Shown: positions 47,097 to 58,294 of the stretch, one piece after another | How positions within the stretch are numbered: position 1 is the stretch's first letter | Layout: the number at the start of each line of letters is the position of its first letter | DNA from: Endothia cerciana | Taxonomy: Eukaryota > Ascomycota > Sordariomycetes > Diaporthales > Cryphonectriaceae | DNA length: 64,000 nt | NCBI GenBank assembly: GCA_026119935.1 | Contig: JALRMH010000011.1 | Location: 310,001 to 374,000, forward strand | Direction: 5' to 3' | The notes under the pieces: generated by a model | Databases searched by the model: none | Seen by the model: the letters and a program-made list of their open reading frames with translations, nothing else | What the model was told of the DNA's origin: nothing | Translations under genes and position numbers: made by a program

Positions 47097-50000
47097 ATGC
47101 AATCAAATGGAAGGCTCGACTGTTCGCCTTCCCCCAATCCGTGGCAGGACCAAACTCGGCAGTCCATTCTATCGAGCTGCAGTGGGGACCGCGAGGCAGC
47201 AGAGGATCAAGAACAACTTGCCGATTATTTCAGGCTGCTCTCCTTGCAGCCCCCAGATTTCAACCCGGTCCCACCCCCAGCCGCAAACCAGCGGCGTCGA
47301 CCCGTACTATCTCCTTTTCAGGAACTCCCCAGCAATATGGACGGCCTCGGGCAGCAGGAAATGAAGCCTGAAGAGGCCAATCTGGACGCCCTAGAGGCCC
47401 TGGACACTCTCCCGATGTCTGACGAGACAAAGTCTGACTGCCGAACAGCAGTCCTTTCGATCTTCCCCGATATCGACCCTGAACACCTCACTGTTCTTTG
47501 CGAAGAGCGGCACTGGTCCTCAGATGGCGTCATCGGGCGCATTCTGGACCAGCAGGAGGGCGGTGTCCAGTATCCCAAGGCCCCCAAGGCCAACCTCAAG
47601 AGGAAGCGACAGGATGGAGAAGACACCATGATACCAGGGGACGCCGCCAAGAAGTGGGACAACGAGGACCGCAGGCATCAGCGCAGGGACATCTCTTACT
47701 TCAAGACGAGGTGCGTTTCGATCCCACCCCGACCTCTTCCCCTCGTGGACCTGGCAACTCCAGGCCGTCCCTCCGTAGCTATTTGCATTCGTATACTGAC
47801 GCTTGCGCAGCAACGCCATCCTGCAACAGTCCTTTCCGCAGTTGTATATGGACGACATGCGGAGGTACATGGATCAAAACGGCAAGCTTCTTTACCCCAC
47901 GTTTCTCGGCTTGTCCAAGGCCGTGGCCGAGTGGGACGACCAAAACCCACCCTTTAGAAAGAAGGCCAGGGTCTGTAAACACGCTGCTATCATAACAGAC
48001 GAGCAGATCGAAAATCGCATCCGAGACTCTTTGGATGTGGGCGAACGCGAGGCGCTGGAGGAGTTCTGTGACGCCCGCGCCGTGCAAGCGAGGGAGGCCG
48101 CCGAGGCCGAAGAGAAGAGGCGGAAGGAGCAGGAGGAGCAAGACAACTTGGAGAGGGCAAGGATCGAAGGGAACATTGTCGAATGTGGGTGCTGCTATGT
48201 CGAGCACGCGTTAAACAGGATGGTGCACTGCGACGGTGAAGAGCTGCACGTGAGTGGCCTCGGGTCCCTGTTTACGTGCCAATCTTTGGTGGCTTCTACT
48301 GATCACCTGTCCTACTCACAGTGGTTCTGTCGCGACTGCGCCCGAATGATGGCCGAGACACAGATTGGCCTTGCCAAGCACAAGTTGGAATGCATGTCCA
48401 CCAATGGCTGCGCAGGCCAGTTCCCGCCTCATCAACGAGAGATCTTTCTTGACGTACACTCTTCAACGGCGTTGGACCGCATCGAGCAAGAGGCTGTCCT
48501 AAGAGAGGCCGGCATAGAGAACCTCGAGACTTGTCCCTTCTGTCCATTTGCGATGGTTAGTCGCCCCCCTGCCGGATAGACCCCGCCTGCCAAATTTCCT
48601 CATGGCTGACCCCAAGACTGTACAGGAATACCCACCCCTGGAGGAGGACAAGGAGTTCCGCTGCCTGGTGCCCGACTGCAAGATGGTGAGCTGTCGAGCC
48701 TGTCGACAGGAGACTCACATCCCAAAGACCTGCGAGGAAGCAGCGCTGGAACGAGGCCATTCCGCTCGCCACACGATAGAAGAGGCCATGTCAGCAGCCT
48801 TGATACGGACGTGCAATAAGTGCTCCACCCCTTTTATCAAGGAAAATGGCTGCAATAAGGTTGGTACAGAAAATGAGCAACGGCCTTGGATGACCGTGGT
48901 GCTGACGACTCCCAGATGACCTGCACAAAATGCCGCAACATCCAATGTTACACTTGTTCTCAGTCCTGCGACTACACACACTTCAACGATACTGCTAGAG
49001 GTGGCAAAGCTGGCCAGTGTCCGCTGTTTGACAACGGGGGGACTGAGGCCCGCCACGCCGAGGAGGTGAAGATTGCGGAGAAGGAAGCCCGTATGAAAGT
49101 TCTTGAGGGGAACAAAGACGTAGACGCCGCATTCTTGGAAATTAGGACATCTGAGAGGGTGAAGAAGGAAGAGGAACAGCGGCTCAAGCGAGGTAAGTCT
49201 ACTCTGGCTGAGAGATGGGAGACACATGTTTTGTTAGTGCTGTACTAACAATGTCGCAGATGGCCGTAGGGGCTACCATATCGCTCTTGGTGCTGGTGAA
49301 AGAGTGGGACTTCGTCAGCGCATGGAGGACGCGATGCACCACCGTAGACGGTTGCTTCGGGCTCGCCAAGCAGGCCACCAGCCGCTCTGGATGGCACCTG
49401 CGGTCCCAGTGGATGCTTTTTTCCCTCTACAACAGAACCCGGAAGTCCCGCCCGTCCCGCCCGTCCTATTCCCTGCACTGCCGGTTCCAAATGCTCAGCA
49501 AGCCGCTCCAGCACGCCCGGCCGCCCCAGCACGCCCGGCCGCCCCAGCACGCCCGGCCGCCCCAGCACGCCCGGCTGCCCCTCTCCCAGCTCTCCAGCCT
49601 GACTGGCCACTTTGGGAGGTCTTTCTGCCGGGGCGGCACGGCGCCATCGCGAACGCCGCCCCTCGCATTCGACAGAGTATGCCACCTCATGCATTACCTG
49701 CCGGTCAAGTTCCACACGGAGTCGCTAATGAGAGCCCGCATAGAGGTGGAATGGTTTCGCCGCAAGATCTGAACAATATCATCTGGGCAGGCTACGACGC
49801 ATTGGGAGTGCCGCCGCTTCCCATGGAGGCACCCTTCTTTGTAGATGATCTCCCAGCCCAGCCCTCGGTCCTTGGCGCTCGTGCCCCTATGATGCTTCCC
49901 GATATGCTGCCCCTGCCGGGTCCACCACATATACCGCAAGCACCAGGCCCGCCTCGACCAGCACATCAACCGGAACCACCATGGCCTCCAGTTCCGGGGG

Positions 50001-50224
50001 CCGAGCCTATGGCCCGACAGGAAGTGCAGCACGGCGAGCTCAATTTTCTGTCGCCTCGTCCGATGATTGACTTCACCGATGACGAGGGAGGCAATGGCGC
50101 TGCGGGAAGGGGGCTCCGGGGTGGTGGTTTGCAGGACCTGGACTTTGGTGGTCCATTTTGGCTGCTCGGTGGTGACCCGGACGTGGCCGTACCGGACATC
50201 GTTAGGGATTGGCAGCTCCTATGA
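47097..50224 (+). CDS. RBR-type E3 ubiquitin ligase, RNF216/Triad3-like (six exons)
   Basis: Exons are 47097-47710, 47811-48249, 48322-48555, 48626-48859, 48916-49192 and 49260-50224, giving 920 residues; every join keeps phase with GT-AG ends, and the last intron has a perfect TACTAAC branch. A CUE-like segment lies at about residues 112-150 (FPDIDPEHLTVLCEERHW). RING1 starts near residue 329 (CGCCYVEHALNRMVHCDGEE, then WFCRDCARMM). The in-between domain follows (CPFCPFAM, CLVPDCKMVSCRACRQ). RING2 has CNKCSTPFIKENGCNKMTC; by analogy with HHARI, the catalytic cysteine is that of GCN, at about residue 505. A coiled, charged helix and a Pro/Ala-rich tail with a tandem ARPAAP repeat end the protein. 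RBR enzymes pass ubiquitin through a thioester on RING2. The substrate is unknown. Confidence 0.88.
49500..49580 (+). repeat. 15-bp coding tandem repeat (ARPAP units) in the RBR gene
   Basis: About four to five near-identical units of the word GCACGCCCGGCCGCCCCA encode repeated Ala-Arg-Pro-Ala-Ala-Pro in the disordered tail of the RBR ligase. The unit length is a multiple of three, so copy-number change would keep the frame. Confidence 0.85.
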
Positions 50225-51090
50225 TGAATGAATCGGGGTCCCCCTGAATTCGTGGCTACATACGGACGGTCGGGATTGGCGTGACGGCCCAGGACTACCT
50301 GAGCCATCGAGGTATGGAAGGAGGCGTCAAGGATTTGACATGATGTGAAACGAATTATGACAAGAGGATACCCAGCATTGGTCCTTTATTTCTTACTACC
50401 TGCACGGTACAGCATCGATGGCCGATTGCATCTTGATTTCTGGGGTCCCAGAGATCTGCGTACGGGAAGTTCTCGTCGATGCGGCCAAGGAGTCATGGGG
50501 AGAGAGGCACCGGGCATGGCACAGGGGCATCAATATGGAGTATAATACCATTATAGTCAAGTATTCTCACACCAGGTGCAGTGTCAGCTCACCACAGTGT
50601 CGATGTCTTTTCGTACTCACTGACCGTGCTGGAGGAGCACGGTGAGGCCCTCCGTCTTCGGGTCCCGCTATCGGTCTTCTTCAAATGCCATTCTATCTTG
50701 CTTCTTGGGGCCCGATCTTCCATTCGCACGACTCCTCGGCCCCTACGGTGTTGCTTCCTCCGTCCGCCGGTGCCATCCACCAGCACACCGGCTCTGGAGT
50801 GATCCTCATCCACACCGAGGGTCAGCGCTAATCCGCCAGGGCTGCGCGAAGGGGCCTGCCTGCCAACCCACCCGCCCCCTTTCGCGGCTGGATATGTGAT
50901 CTCTGCAGCATGGACTAGATAGCTTGATTGGCCATCCAAAGAAATGTAGACGGACTGGTGGGCAAGGTTCTAGCCATGCAGAGTGGCTCAGGTCAGGGGC
51001 CATGCACGCGGTGCCGTCCGGTCTGGGGGAGGCGACACGGTGGCTACGATGAGGCATTGACTAATCTCCAGCAATAGAGGCGTGCCTTGG
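50225..51090. other. Convergent intergenic region
   Basis: Between the 3' end of the RBR gene (+) and that of the Dcc1-like gene (-). I looked here for a missing C-terminal exon of the Dcc1-like protein and found no convincing one. No other feature was seen. Confidence 0.5.
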
Positions 51091-51453
51091 TCATCTGGTA
51101 TTCCCAAACCTCTCATGCCACTTTCCCCTCGCCGCGTTCGCAGGGGCTCCAGCCCTCTCGGCCTCGGGGACAAGCTCCACCATCTCGTGGACGGTCGCGA
51201 CCGCGCTCAGGGCTCCCTCAGCCGTAGCCTGCAGCAGGATGAGGGCGTTGGACGTGTTCTTCTGCCGGAGCGACCAGGTCTTATCGTCGGGGGCCCTGAG
51301 GAGGCCCGCGGTTGCTGTCGACTCGAGCCGGAGCGTGGGCGGGTTGTCAGATTCCAGGAGGGCGAGCAGCTCTGGGGGGAGCTCGAGGAGTTTGTAGCCC
51401 TGGTCCGACTGGTCGTGGTTGAGGGGGATGCCGGCGGGCTGGGTGGAAGGCAT
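51091..51453 (-). CDS. Short Dcc1-like protein (Ctf18-RFC cohesion factor, N-terminal part)
   Basis: A 120-residue frame from ATG at 51453. It resembles the N-terminal part of Dcc1, the subunit of the alternative clamp loader Ctf18-Dcc1-Ctf8-RFC that supports sister-chromatid cohesion. The hallmarks are YKLLELPPELLALLESDNPP, LRLESTATAGLL and the family motif TWSLRQKNTSNALILLQ. Yeast and human Dcc1 are about 380-390 residues and carry C-terminal winged-helix domains that bind DNA; these are absent. The protein ends with a basic tail, GKWHERFGNTR. The lower-coordinate flank shows no credible continuation. Either this fungal version is short, or a distant exon was missed, or it is a truncated relic. 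The family call rests on two motifs only. Confidence 0.65.
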   Translation of the reverse strand: MPSTQPAGIPLNHDQSDQGYKLLELPPELLALLESDNPPTLRLESTATAGLLRAPDDKTWSLRQKNTSNALILLQATAEGALSAVATVHEMVELVPEAERAGAPANAARGKWHERFGNTR

Positions 51454-52927
51454 GGTGACGGTCGGACCAGCGGCTGAGCCAACTGGCTGATATAGCCTCG
51501 ATCTTGGGTGTATTGGCGGGCGTGTGTGATGTCGTGGGCGAGAAGGAGCTTCGGCCTCGAGGCTGATGAAGGTAGTAGTGGGTGGTCCCTCGAGCCGGGC
51601 CGTGAGAGAAGCTCGGCAGACTCCGATCCACGGGGGGCGCCTTCGCGCTAATCAGCCACAGCCGCGGTGGTCCCTGCCGACAGGGATCTACGCGCTTGGG
51701 GCGTGGGTGGTGGGTGGTGGGGTCTGTTTACTCTGCGGCAGCGGCCAGGAATCGAGTGTTGGTGCTGTGGTGCTGTGGTGCTGTGGTGCTGGTGGTGCTG
51801 GTGGTTCTGTGGTATCGGCGGATTCTCGATCCACACACACCGCTTCTCTCCGGCCATGGTCCTGACACTCCCAAAGTTTCCAGCCAGGCCCTCCAGGTTC
51901 AAGGGTTTCCACGGTACAACGGCACTCACGGGCTCAGAGGTCCCACCTGCGCTGAGATCCGAAATCTGACAACCTTCACTGACCGGCACTGGCATTGTTT
52001 TGTGACTTGACCCGCCCTGCCCGCCCGCCCGCCCGCCTACCAGCCCACTCGCCCGCCAGCCAGCCCACTTCGGTTTTCATGCGCCAAAACATTCAGCATC
52101 ACACATCACATCATCGACTCGTGTTGTTCAGCAAGCACACCGTCGGTCTGGGTCTGGTCCGGGTCCGGGTCTGGTCTGGTTTCGCACCTGTACATACAGC
52201 ACGACTCACTTACTCGCTCCCTCCCTCCGTATAGACGATCCTGGGACTGTCTCCTCCGCTTCAACTCGACGACCTCGCTTTTCACGTCGACGTCTCACAC
52301 GTTCCCGTTCCTGTTCCCCGTACAGTCTTTTGCCCCGCCTCTGAACCCTTGCTCACGGTTGTTTCGACGGCCATTGCCCTCCTTTCGCAAGGTGTATCAT
52401 CACTATCGTCAATACGACCTCATCCCCGGCCAACACGTGAGGCTTCCAGCTGCAGTGCAGAGAAACCCTGTGTCCTCGGCCCCTCGCGCTCACTTTTTGC
52501 CGTTTGACAGGTTGGCGACCTGCAGCTTGACCTGACCTGACCTGACCTGTCCTGCCAGAGCGCAGGCCTGGCAATGCACCATTGAGAGAACGCCAGTCTG
52601 TCGCGCATCGACCGGACCACACGACATTGCTGCACCTCAGGTGTCACTGCAGGTTCCCGCAGCACAGGAGCTCCCGCCATTGGAGGGTTTGGCCCGAATC
52701 TTGTTTTCGTCCCAAGTCGCGCTGTTCTGTTCTGTTCTGCCCTCGACAAAAACGTTTCTGCCCCTCGAGTCGCACGCCTGCCACACACGGCCCCCCGACC
52801 GCTTCATCCGAATCTTCCTCGGCGTCCTCGACCATCCTCCACGGCCCTTTCGAGCCAGCCAGGTCCCTACCCGCCACGTCCACCACCGTGTCTCCCATAG
52901 ACCATGCTCCAGGCCCGCTGAGCGACC
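51454..52927. promoter_or_regulatory. Divergent region: promoter of the Dcc1-like gene and leader of bud3
   Basis: About 1.5 kb between divergent starts. The part from about 51.98 to 52.93 kb is strongly C/T-rich with CCGC and CCTGA short repeats, typical of a long fungal 5' leader for bud3. A G/T-rich tandem repeat is at 51762. Confidence 0.45.
51762..51805. repeat. 8-bp GTGCTGTG tandem repeat
   Basis: Three to four copies of GTGCTGTG pass into GTGCTGGTG units; non-coding, between the Dcc1-like gene and bud3. Confidence 0.8.
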
Positions 52928-55900
52928 ATGGTTCGAGTTACCGAGGAGCTGGCACTGGCGCCGGAGAGCGTCAACCTCTACTACACCAACGACCCTCTAC
53001 TAGGCCATCTCCCGATCCTGGTCTTCCACGGCGCATCCACCACCGCCAACTACACACAGAACAGCTCGCGCATACAGATACATGTCTTCACCCCGGCCGG
53101 CCTCCAGTCCTTCCCGCGACTCACCGTCTCTCCGAATTCTCCCTTCTATTCTGTCGTCAGCCATCTGCCGCGCGAGTTCCAGGGGGATGAAGTGTCCAGA
53201 GGCCTCGCCTTCGGCCTCTACAAGTACTTCAACGAGCTCCCCGACGCCGTCAAGGACCTGCTGAAGAAGCAATACCAGAGCACGGCGGGACATCGGCCAG
53301 GCTCGGGTCCGGCCCTGTTCGGCGAACAACATGCAGCGGACCTCGCCAGGTTCATGGTCAAGTCCGATAACACGGCTGAGGTCATCCACATATTATCGGG
53401 CGCCCTGCAGACACAGCACATCAGCAATGTCGACATAGATCTGGTCCTGCCTCCGGGATCCATAATACCACTCAACTATGCCGAGCTCGAGGAGGTGCCC
53501 GACGACGAGGACGACATACTTGACCCGACGTTGAGACAGTATGGCATGTACACGTCATTAGTAAGGCTATGGGGCGAGCCTGTATTTCTGCCGACATCAA
53601 AACTACGGAGGGCGCCTTCAAAACCGACTTCGCTGAACCGGGGCAAGTCGTTCTCCAAGGATCAAAAGGAAGAGCTTCGGGTCAAGCTGGTCGAGCTCGT
53701 CGAGACAGAGGAGCGCTACGTTGCGAAAGTGGAAGAGCTGGTAAAGGTCATCGCGGAGGAGTTTCGACAATGCGCCAAGAACCGCCCGCCTGACAGCATC
53801 AGCCCGACCACGGAGGAAGTGGACAAGTTGTTCCCCAGGTCGGCCGACAGTATCCTGGAGCTCAACTCAGCATTCATGCATGAACTCCGGAGAGCTATGG
53901 ACGAGACGGAGGGAGATGCGGTGAATCAGGTCGATGCCTCCCAAGGAAGTGTCACGAGGGTGAGAGACTCTGCGAAAGTCAAGGATCCGAGCGGCGCCCT
54001 TTCTGTGGCAAGGCTGTTCTTGGAGTGGTTTCCGAAATTTACGGATAGCTACCAGGACTACATCCGGGCAAGCCAGAACTTCCCTCAGCTGTTGAATGGC
54101 TTTCTCGACAAGCAGTCCAGCTTCCGGCAGAGGGTGGCCCAGAAAGGCGACCAGACGATTCGATCGACATTGATCGAGCCCGTTCAGCGCTTACCTCGAT
54201 ACAGTCTGCTCATTGACCAGATTGTGGGTTGTCTGCCGATCACGCACCCCGCCTTACAGCTTATGCTCAGGGCGAGGGACATTATCACCAACATCTGTTC
54301 GATGGACGAGCCACTGGTGGACAAGCCTCACGTGACGAATCGCCTCCGGAACATGGTCGAATCCTGGCCTCTTGACCTCGAACCGCAAGGTCGACTGATC
54401 CTGGCCGTCGACTTTGCCGAGCTTGCGCCGCCGTTCAGCTCGGAGACGCCCCAGCCGGGAGGACAGGATGCCAACGGCATACTCCTGCTTTTCTCCGACT
54501 GTGTAGTACTGGTCAGAAAGAAGTCGACTTCGAGCCCAACCGGTAAGGAGCTGATCAGGGAGATCGACAAACCGTCTCCAGCCGGGCTTCTTGCATCAAT
54601 GACCAACGCAGCAGGTGGACCGGGGTCATATGAACTTGTCTTTACGGGATGGCATTTTCTTGCTAATGTCCGGTTCACTGAGTCAGAAGATGGACGCCTG
54701 CTGTGGATGACATCCACTAAGGAGATGAAGGCCGCACATACTAGTGACTTCGGGATCGGCAGGACCGTCACCTCTCATTGCTTGGTCCTCCAGGAGGCCT
54801 TCGAGGGGAGGGCTGGCAAGCTGAGCGAGGACATTGTCAAAGCCCGTGTTGAGGGCCGTTTCTCCGAGTCAGAGCGCGAGAGCCCAACGTGGACGCTCAG
54901 ATCCGTCAAGATGCCCGACAGCAACCTGGGCATGCACGCTGCGGTATTTCAGGAGGCAGCAGAACAGCTTGTCGGGGGTCGCAGAGAACCCGCGCCGATT
55001 CGCATTGTGGTTGACAACGAGAAGGGCACTAAGGGACACCCCGTCGGGCACTATGGCGTCGAGATCGTAACTGAGGTTAGGGGTGGTGACCTGAGACGTG
55101 TACGGATGTCCACGTTAGGTCTGCACGGCAAGCAGTACACTGATGATGTTGCTCTGGAAGATTTTATACCTACACTCTCCAGAAGAGGTAAGGTGTTCTT
55201 TGTACTTTTCACTTGGACAGACGCTGACAATCAAAATAGTCATTCAACTGCTCAGCACTCAGTTCAACGTTGGCAACCTCCACCTCGCCCCTGCATTGGT
55301 ATCCTACTATACCAAGATCGCAAGAAACCTCAACTTCAACGTATCAAGGGCCGAGAAGACGCGGTCGTTGTTCAGCACGTCTCCCGTCAAAATGCTGTCG
55401 AGCTTCCTCGGCGGCAGCACAGCTGATATCACTTCAACAAGTCCGGGACCCAGGCAGAAGGATGTTCTGCTCGGGCCACCTCCGCTCATCAGTCGAGCAG
55501 CGATATCCAAGGAGTCCCTGGTGAGCTCAATCAGGAGCCGTGCCAGCCAAGACACTGTCCCGATCGGCTCAGAGGAAGAACGACCAGAAAACCCGCTGGT
55601 CCGCCTCGAGCAGACTTTCACTGGATATGTCGCATGCCTGCAGTCTCGCAAAGGCCACTTCACTGCGCGTTTGTTGATGAATAGGTCCTCGGTCGACGAA
55701 CTCGTGGTCAACGACCTGTACAACCGGCTCATGGAGAGCCCTTACGATCTGGAGGCATCTTCCGATGTCAGCTCGGAGACCATCTTCGTTGCTTTCGAGA
55801 AATTTGTGCGCATTGCTTGGCAAGAACAGATGGGAGACGTGATGTCGCCTAGGCACCTCAACCTTCTATTAGAGCGAGCAGGTCGCAGAGTACCAGGCGA

Positions 55901-57806
55901 ATTTGGCGACTTCGTGCGGTTCCTTTTCAACGAGATGGCACCTCAAAACCGCAGAGCATTCACAGCCCTCATCAAGCTGCTTGCGAGCTTACTGGAGGGG
56001 TGCAGCAATGACGGTGATCGCGGGGCGTTGACTCTCGCCTTCGCCGAGCTTCTGGTCGATGACGGAAGCGCTCACAACTATATCAACCTCCTTGACAGGC
56101 TCGTCGAAGACTGCGATCGCATCTTCGAGGATCCTCTTGCCATGCTCACCAGCTTCTCCGACCGCAGCTCGGCCCACGGGTCCTGGAACTCGAGAACGCG
56201 GGAGTACAAGTCAGGGAGCGGGTCTCTCAATTCTAACACCTCGTCGCTGAGGAGGAAATTTGGATTTGACAACCTCCTCCGATCAAATAGCAAAAATGAT
56301 GGGGACCGCCCATCAGTGTGGCGCACTCTGAGCAAACACGGACGCAATCAATCGAATGGGGAGAGCTCAAGCTGGGGAAGATCTGGAGTCGGACGATCTC
56401 AACCGGTCGACGTAGGTGCGTCTACAGTGCCAAACAAGCTGAGACGGCCAGCCTCACGCGATAGGCCGCGTGTTGCTGGCGCGTTTGATGACTCGCACGC
56501 CCGCCCTCAAAGTTTACATCGACCCTGCAGCTCGCATCGGCTTGAAACGATCGGCGAGCCGGAGGTCGAGGTTATTGAACCACCAAAGCCAAGTTTTAAA
56601 AAGAAGCGTCGCAGTTCTCTGTCCGACCTCAAGGGCCTCTTGGAGACGATCACCCTGGAAGACGACCTGCCGGCGCCTCCGGACCCGCTGGCGCCTCTGA
56701 ACCCGTCGGCGCCTCTGAACCCGCCAGCGCCTCTGAACCCGCCAGCGTCTCTTAATCCGCCGGCGCCTCTTAACCCGCCAGCGTCTCTTGACCCGCCCGT
56801 GCCTCTCCATATCGCAAAGAAGACATCGACGCAGATATCGGAGAAGACGGTCACCCTGGAAGAGGGTCCACCTCTGCCTTTGAATATCGCCAAACAAACG
56901 TCAGAGAAGTTTAACTCCTCACCTCGTATCCCTGTGCCCTCCAAGCTTCCCAAGACCTCGCCAAAGGGGGCAACGACCCCACCGCCAACAAGCAAACTCC
57001 CGATGACGCCTCAAACGACGCGGAGCCTGCGGTCTCCCCGACAGAAAATAACTGCTGCGGGCGAGCCCTTACAAAGTGTCTTCGCCACTCCTCAAGCCCC
57101 CTCGCCGGGTGGTTCCATAAAAGTCCGGAAGCACGCAAAGACGTTTTCAACGTCAAGTATACCGTCCCTGAAGCCTACTCGACTGCCGTTAGCTGGTGCG
57201 TTCACGCCCACGTCCCTCGAATTTAATAAGTCCGCCGGGAGGTCGCCGACCGGGAAATTGCGACTGCAGTCGCCACAGAAGCTCCGAGAGCGGCTACAGA
57301 CAGAGAAGAAGGCGGTGGAAGATGTCGACTCAAATCTCAAGTCGGAGCTCTCGCGCATCTCGGCAGACATGGCCCGTGTGAACACCATGATGCCCCGCTC
57401 CAACACGCAAGACCTCCGCAAGCTCTCGGCCTCCGTCAAGGCGCTGGAGGACCGGATCCCAGAGGTCCTGCGGGAGCTGGACGAGCGGCAGAAGAGCATC
57501 CAGGAGGATATGGACGCCACGATCAAGGCAAGCGAGGCCAAGGTGAAGGCGATCGACCAGCTGTACAAGGAGGCGACGGCCGAAAACGAGCTGCTGTACG
57601 AGAAGTTCAACACCGAGCTGGGCAAGATCGTCAAGGCGATCCGCGGGAAGGGACGGGAGGACAGGGAGGAGCTCATCACGAAGCTCAAGGACACGAGCGA
57701 GGAGACGGCGTTTGTCAAGAAGGAGAACGCGAGACTCAGAAGGGAGATTGTGAGCCTCAGAGCGCTACTGAAGGGCAATGGAAGCAGACGGGAGTCGACG
57801 GAGTGA
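52928..57806 (+). CDS. bud3: Bud3-type Rho guanine nucleotide exchange factor (two exons)
   Basis: Exons 52928-55187 and 55240-57806 give 1608 residues. The 52-bp intron (GTAAGG...ATAG) joins TLSRR to VIQLLSTQFNVG. The N-terminal domain (LYYTNDPLLGHLPILVFHGA, then RIQIHVFTPAGLQSFPRLTV) is the Bud3-like leader, to my recollection. A DH domain lies at about residues 245-460 (VELVETEERYVAKVEELVKV, STLIEPVQRLPRYSLLIDQI), then a PH-like region to about 620. The second half has an alpha-helical region (NLLLERAGRRVPGEFGDFVR), a Ser-rich linker, a tandem APLNPP array near residues 1235-1275 and a C-terminal coiled coil (about 1437-1603). Bud3 in Neurospora and Aspergillus activates Rho4 at septation sites; that role is inferred. 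RhoGEF is certain, Bud3 orthology likely. Confidence 0.82.
56683..56800 (+). repeat. 18-bp coding minisatellite (APLNPP units) in bud3
   Basis: About six units of 18 bp encode Ala-Pro/Ser-Leu-Asn/Asp-Pro-Pro. Units differ mainly at one or two bases. The frame is kept, so length may vary between strains. Confidence 0.88.
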
Positions 57807-58294
57807 GAAGGGCAGACGGGTGGTTGCTTGAGCTGGTCAGGACCCTTCATTGGCGGCGTTTCCCAGCATTTCTATTTTCTTCTTGTTCTTTTTCTCCAGG
57901 GATACAAAGGGGGGTTGAAGACACGATGTCATGGGAGTTTCTGCCGCTGTCCATCCGGTTGCTATGGGAGGGGACAGGCCTGGCTCAAAGGGGGGGTTTT
58001 GGACCCATTTTCTGTACATATAATGTCTACCTGGGTTGGGATGATGGGGAATGAAACCGGGGGTGAAAAGGGTGCATCCGGCTGGAGACGACTGATGTTG
58101 TATTGTACATGTAGAACATGTGGAAATGTGGAATCGGAAATGCGGGTCATGACAGTCTGAAAATACAGTCCATGAAGAAAGAAGCACCAACTCCTGTCCG
58201 CTATGCTGAATGATGATGAATCGTGGAATACAGTCTCCCTCGGCCTTGGAGTGCCGAGCACAACCGCCGTGGGCCCCTCCGGGAGCTGAGGTCG
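57807..58294. other. Convergent intergenic region
   Basis: Between the 3' ends of bud3 (+) and the MscL gene (-). T-rich and G-rich words typical of 3' UTRs are present; no gene was seen. Confidence 0.5.
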
